Shown: one piece after another, positions 7,935 through 10,024 of the stretch
Numbering within the stretch: the first letter of the stretch is position 1
How the letters are laid out: each line of letters starts with the position of its first letter
NCBI GenBank assembly: GCA_024274995.1
Contig: JAJSAA010000180.1
Coordinates: 1-10,024 of the forward strand
Reading direction: 5' to 3'
DNA: 10,024 nt
Source: Deltaproteobacteria bacterium
GTDB lineage: Bacteria; Desulfobacterota; Desulfobulbia; Desulfobulbales; VMSU01
Notes under the pieces: generated by a model
What the model saw: the letters and a program-made list of their open reading frames with translations, nothing else
Databases searched by the model: none
Told to the model about the DNA's origin: nothing
Position numbers and translations under genes: made by a program

Positions 7935-8462
7935 TTATTCCGTCCTCGCCAATTCCTTTAATCAGCATGGAGAGAATAAAGGCCACCTTATTGAAAATAT
8001 ATCACTTATGGCAAGCTTTGCCAATACAAAGGTTTATCTTGAAGATGCTGTGAAAAGAAATCCAGGGGGAGTTGTTGACGAATCGATATGCCTTTTGTCA
8101 AATATTTAACCAAAATGCTCAATTTGTTGCTGTGCATGTCACCGCCCAAAATAATCATCTCGTCGTATTTTATGAGAATTCTCAAACCGGAATACGAGTT
8201 TTACGATCCATAACCGTAAAATGTATTTGGAAAATGAATGTTGAGCCCCTCTCCAAATACGACTCTTACGTCATCTTGCAGAGAATTATCGAGCTGAAAA
8301 CATTCGAGGTTGGAACACGATAGACTAGGCCCAGTCGCTACTCTACCATGGTATCGAGGATCTGTTTGCCAAGGCAGGAGGGCCGGGAATATATCCACGG
8401 CTATTGCAGTCCATCAGCCAACTCCAGGCAGAGGTTGGTGAAGACAGGGAAAAGACAAAAGC
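7935..8462. other. Gene-poor segment with unassigned open frames and repeats
   Basis: No gene can be called with confidence. Three stretches read like degraded coding sequence. On the plus strand, 7921-8109 has a 62-codon frame including ANSFNQHGENKGHLIENIS. On the minus strand, one frame from 8398 to about 8000 is open except for a TAA at 8201-8203 and includes VFGEGLNIHFPNTFYGYG and KYDEMIILGGDMHSNKL. On the plus strand, a frame from about 8329 includes YHGIEDLFAKAGGPGIYPRL and runs into the terminator. Plus- and minus-strand frames overlap, so they cannot all be real. None has a good ribosome binding site, and I recognise none. Together with the two pseudogenes to the left, this is probably a decayed insertion downstream of the tRNA. 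Confidence 0.35.
8162..8263. repeat. Nested cluster of perfect inverted repeats
   Basis: An outer 9-bp inverted repeat, GTCGTATTT (8162-8170) with AAATACGAC (8255-8263), encloses several smaller ones. These are the palindrome TGAGAATTCTCA (8173-8184), TTTTACG/CGTAAAA (8199-8205 with 8215-8221) and GTATTTGGA/TCCAAATAC (8223-8231 with 8252-8260). An alternative partner for the left arm is AATACGA at 8191-8197. A 15-base direct repeat with two mismatches, AATACGAGTTTTACG (8191-8205) and AATACGACTCTTACG (8256-8270), is superimposed. Some pairings exclude one another, so a switching or cloverleaf-like fold is possible. It could equally be the terminal or recombination structure of a small mobile element. 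Confidence 0.45.
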
Positions 8463-8512
8463 AAAAAAAAAAAGCCGGAGGCCGCAGTTTTTCTGCGATT
8501 CCCGGCTTTTTT
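8463..8512 (-). terminator. Rho-independent terminator after tRNA-Leu, T-rich on both strands
   Basis: On the minus strand AAGCCGG pairs with CCGGCTT. A short internal loop (GAAT/GCCT) separates this from an upper stem CGCAG/CTGCG with an AAAAA loop. Eleven T residues follow (complement of 8463-8473). It ends five bases beyond the CCA of the tRNA and would close the tpiA-secG-tRNA transcript. Read on the plus strand, the same hairpin is followed by six Ts (8507-8512), so it may also stop transcription arriving from the left. Confidence 0.85.
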
Positions 8513-8517
8513 ACAAA

Positions 8518-8603
8518 TGGTGCCGAAGGCGGGATTCGAACCCGCACAGGCGTCGCCCACTACCCCCTCAAGATAGCGTGTCTACCAGTTCCACCACTTC
8601 GGC
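8518..8603 (-). tRNA. tRNA-Leu, anticodon GAG
   Basis: The 86-base class II tRNA has acceptor stem GCCGAAG/CTTCGGC, discriminator A and an encoded CCA end (8518-8520). The D-arm region contains GTGGTGGAACTGGTAGAC. The anticodon stem CTATC/GGTAG (one T-G wobble) closes the loop TTGAGGG with anticodon GAG, reading CUU and CUC leucine codons. A long variable arm and a T-arm with GGGTTCGAATCCC follow, as expected for leucine. It starts 20 bp after the secG stop. E. coli also has a tRNA-Leu(GAG) gene, leuU, directly after secG, so this linkage is old and conserved. Confidence 0.96.
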
Positions 8604-8623
8604 AAAGCTTATAATGTAACGAA

Positions 8624-9097
8624 TTATTTGTTTTTATCCTGCAGAATCTTCTTGGCATCCTGAGCCGGTAAGGCGGTTGGTGTAGAGGGGCTTGATTCAG
8701 CCTCGTGAGTTACTGCTTTTTCCTGGGCCTTATTTGCCGTGAAGGGGTTGACGTTGTTGTTTTCACCTGATTGAGCCTTGGGGATTGGCACCTCAATCGG
8801 CGCCTTGCTGGTCGCAGGCATTGATATGGGCGCGATATGCACAGCCTTCATCACCGAGCCTTTATTCAAATGAGCTGAATGGTAAGCCAATATTAACGAG
8901 GTAATCATAAAAATAATAGCGCCGCTTGTGGTAACCTTGTTAAGCAGGGGCAGAGGGCCATCGGAACCAAAAACTGTCTGGCTGGAGCCGCCGCCGAAGG
9001 AGGCTCCCATGTCGGCGCCTTTGCCATGTTGCAAAAGAACAATGCCAACCAGAAAAACGCAAACAACTATATGGGTAATGGTAATTAGGGTAATCAA
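8624..9097 (-). CDS. secG: SecG, preprotein translocase subunit
   Basis: SecG is the small, non-essential subunit of the SecYEG inner-membrane channel and aids SecA-driven protein export. The 157-residue product has a first membrane helix at about 4-22, the highly conserved cytoplasmic loop LLQHGKGADMGASFGGG (21-37) continuing to QTVFG, and a second helix at about 56-73. E. coli SecG is 110 residues. This one has an extra hydrophilic C-terminal tail of about 80 residues rich in Pro, Ala, Ser and Lys, probably disordered. The start is TTG at 9095-9097: the frame has a stop (TAA) two codons upstream, and no ATG would leave the first helix intact. No good Shine-Dalgarno is visible, so translation may depend on coupling to tpiA, which ends 23 bp upstream. 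It lies in the tpiA-secG-tRNA unit. Confidence 0.95.
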   Translation of the reverse strand: MITLITITHIVVCVFLVGIVLLQHGKGADMGASFGGGSSQTVFGSDGPLPLLNKVTTSGAIIFMITSLILAYHSAHLNKGSVMKAVHIAPISMPATSKAPIEVPIPKAQSGENNNVNPFTANKAQEKAVTHEAESSPSTPTALPAQDAKKILQDKNK

Positions 9098-9120
9098 TTT
9101 ATATTAACGATTGCAGGTGG

Positions 9121-9879
9121 TTATGAAAAATTAATGATTTTGGAGAAGGACTCAGCATCAAGGGCAGCACCGCCAACCAATACACCGTCGATATCGTTTT
9201 GGGACATCAATGTTTCCATCGTCTCCGGTTTAACGCTGCCACCATACAGTATTCTTATACCGCTGGCAATAGTTTTGTCAAAAATATCAGCTATGAGCTG
9301 CCGCAGGAAAACGTGAACTTCCTGGGCCTGCTCCGTGGTGGCTGTCTGGCCCGTTCCAATGGCCCATACTGGCTCATAAGCAATAATCAATTTGTCTGAA
9401 TTTGTTACACTGATATTGATCAGAGCGTTGCGAAGTTGTCCCTCTAAGACCTTGAATGTCTGGCCTTGCTGCCGGGCTTCAAGCATTTCGCCCAGGCACA
9501 GTACCGGGATAAGCCCATGTTCAAGAGCCCCTGACAGGCGTTTGTTGATAAGTCTGTCGTCTTCAGCGAAGATATGCCGCCGTTCAGAATGGCCGATGAT
9601 GGCCATCTGGCAGCCTAGCTCTAACAGCATGGCTGGCGATGTTTCACCCGTGAAGGCACCTTGGGCCGCCCAGCAGACATTCTGTGCCCCTAAAATTATG
9701 ACGCTGTCTTTAAGCGCTTTTGCCACCACTGGCAGCAGGGTGGGGGAAGGGGCGATCATTACATCGCAACTACTGATGCTGGCCGCGGCGGCCGGGATCA
9801 GGTCTTGGGCAAGCTGGCGGGCCTTGACGGAATCGAGATGCATCTTCCAGTTACCGGCAATGAGTGGACGACGTTTCAT
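9121..9879 (-). CDS. tpiA: Triosephosphate isomerase
   Basis: This cytoplasmic enzyme interconverts dihydroxyacetone phosphate and glyceraldehyde 3-phosphate in glycolysis and gluconeogenesis. The 252-residue protein is normal length for the family and is a single TIM barrel. Active-site elements are all intact: GNWKM with N10 and K12, GHSERR with electrophile H97, and AYEPVWAIGTG with catalytic base E169 and the mobile loop 6 (170-177). Phosphate-binding YGGSV (212-216) and GVLVGGAAL (232-240) are also present, as is the conserved GAFTGE (74-79). The start is fixed by AAGGAG (9885-9890) five bases upstream. It is the first gene of the visible operon with secG and tRNA-Leu; a pgk or gapA gene might lie upstream beyond the edge, but none is visible in the remaining 145 bp. 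Confidence 0.97.
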   Translation of the reverse strand: MKRRPLIAGNWKMHLDSVKARQLAQDLIPAAAASISSCDVMIAPSPTLLPVVAKALKDSVIILGAQNVCWAAQGAFTGETSPAMLLELGCQMAIIGHSERRHIFAEDDRLINKRLSGALEHGLIPVLCLGEMLEARQQGQTFKVLEGQLRNALINISVTNSDKLIIAYEPVWAIGTGQTATTEQAQEVHVFLRQLIADIFDKTIASGIRILYGGSVKPETMETLMSQNDIDGVLVGGAALDAESFSKIINFS

Positions 9880-9993
9880 GATTTCTCCTTATGGTCTTTT
9901 TTATAAAAGTTCATCAAGGGGTACGATGGTGTCTTTTCTTAGTTAACGGTCTTGTAACTATTTATATCAGCCGGCATCATTTGCTTCCGTATG

Positions 9994-10019
9994 CGTTCCC
10001 ACGCGGGAGCGTGGGAACG
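9994..10019. repeat. REP-like palindromic repeat, 11-bp perfect stem
   Basis: CGTTCCCACGC (9994-10004) and GCGTGGGAACG (10009-10019) form a perfect 11-bp hairpin with a GGGA loop. Dispersed repeats of this GTTCCCACGC...GCGTGGGAAC type are common in many bacterial genomes and are often linked to Y1/RAYT-type REP transposases. Only one copy lies in this window. It sits about 110 bp upstream of tpiA, and it has no T-tract on either side that would make it a terminator. Confidence 0.7.
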
Positions 10020-10024
10020 AGGGA

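Noticed and set aside
8162..8263. CRISPR array
   Set aside because: Repeated words are inverted and overlapping, not regularly spaced direct repeats with unique spacers.
8348..8614. Plus-strand open frames of 71-88 codons across 8348-8619
   Set aside because: They run through the terminator hairpin and the antisense of tRNA-Leu, so as complete genes they are artefacts. Only the portion before 8470 is kept as a possible fragment.
9392..9946. 184-codon plus-strand open frame
   Set aside because: It is antisense to tpiA, whose catalytic motifs are all intact; the long frame is a by-product of tpiA codon use.

Overview
The window looks like a bacterial chromosome of moderate GC content, probably from a sulfate-reducing-type Desulfobacterota (former Deltaproteobacteria). 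That placement is an inference from the order triosephosphate isomerase - SecG - tRNA-Leu, a YhaO/YhaN-type nuclease pair beside uvrC, and a GTTCCCACGC-type palindromic repeat. It is not proven by the sequence.

Layout. At the left edge (1-68, minus) is the start of an unidentified gene with a strong ribosome binding site. An AT-rich spacer with several small hairpins (69-366) leads into uvrC (367-2232, plus), a complete nucleotide excision repair nuclease. Convergent to it are two overlapping minus-strand genes: a metallophosphoesterase of the SbcD/YhaO type (5893-7149) and a very long SMC/Rad50-like ATPase of the SbcC/YhaN type (2393-5896). They are joined by an ATGA stop/start overlap and almost certainly form one DNA-end-processing complex.

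The stretch 7150-8462 has no intact gene. Part of it is legible as wreckage. A minus-strand frame (7494-7931) retains the C-terminal ~145 codons of an uncharacterised protein, broken by an in-frame TGA and cut off at its 5' end. Its stop overlaps (TGATG) the start of a second broken gene (7267-7494), which retains the N-terminus of an SNF2/DEAD-like helicase up to motif I. That gene has a premature TAA and is deleted after the residues EVGL. This is the corpse of a translationally coupled two-gene cassette and the most unusual thing in the window. Between it and the tRNA lie an unassigned segment with a nested set of perfect inverted repeats (8162-8263) and a few open but unrecognised frames.

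The right part is a compact minus-strand housekeeping unit. tpiA (9121-9879) makes the glycolytic enzyme, secG (8624-9097) the small SecYEG translocon subunit, and tRNA-Leu(GAG) follows (8518-8603). A hairpin with a T-tract on both strands (8463-8512) ends the unit. A perfect 11-bp palindromic repeat (9994-10019) lies upstream of tpiA at the right edge.

No CRISPR array, rRNA, intact transposase or prophage gene was seen.
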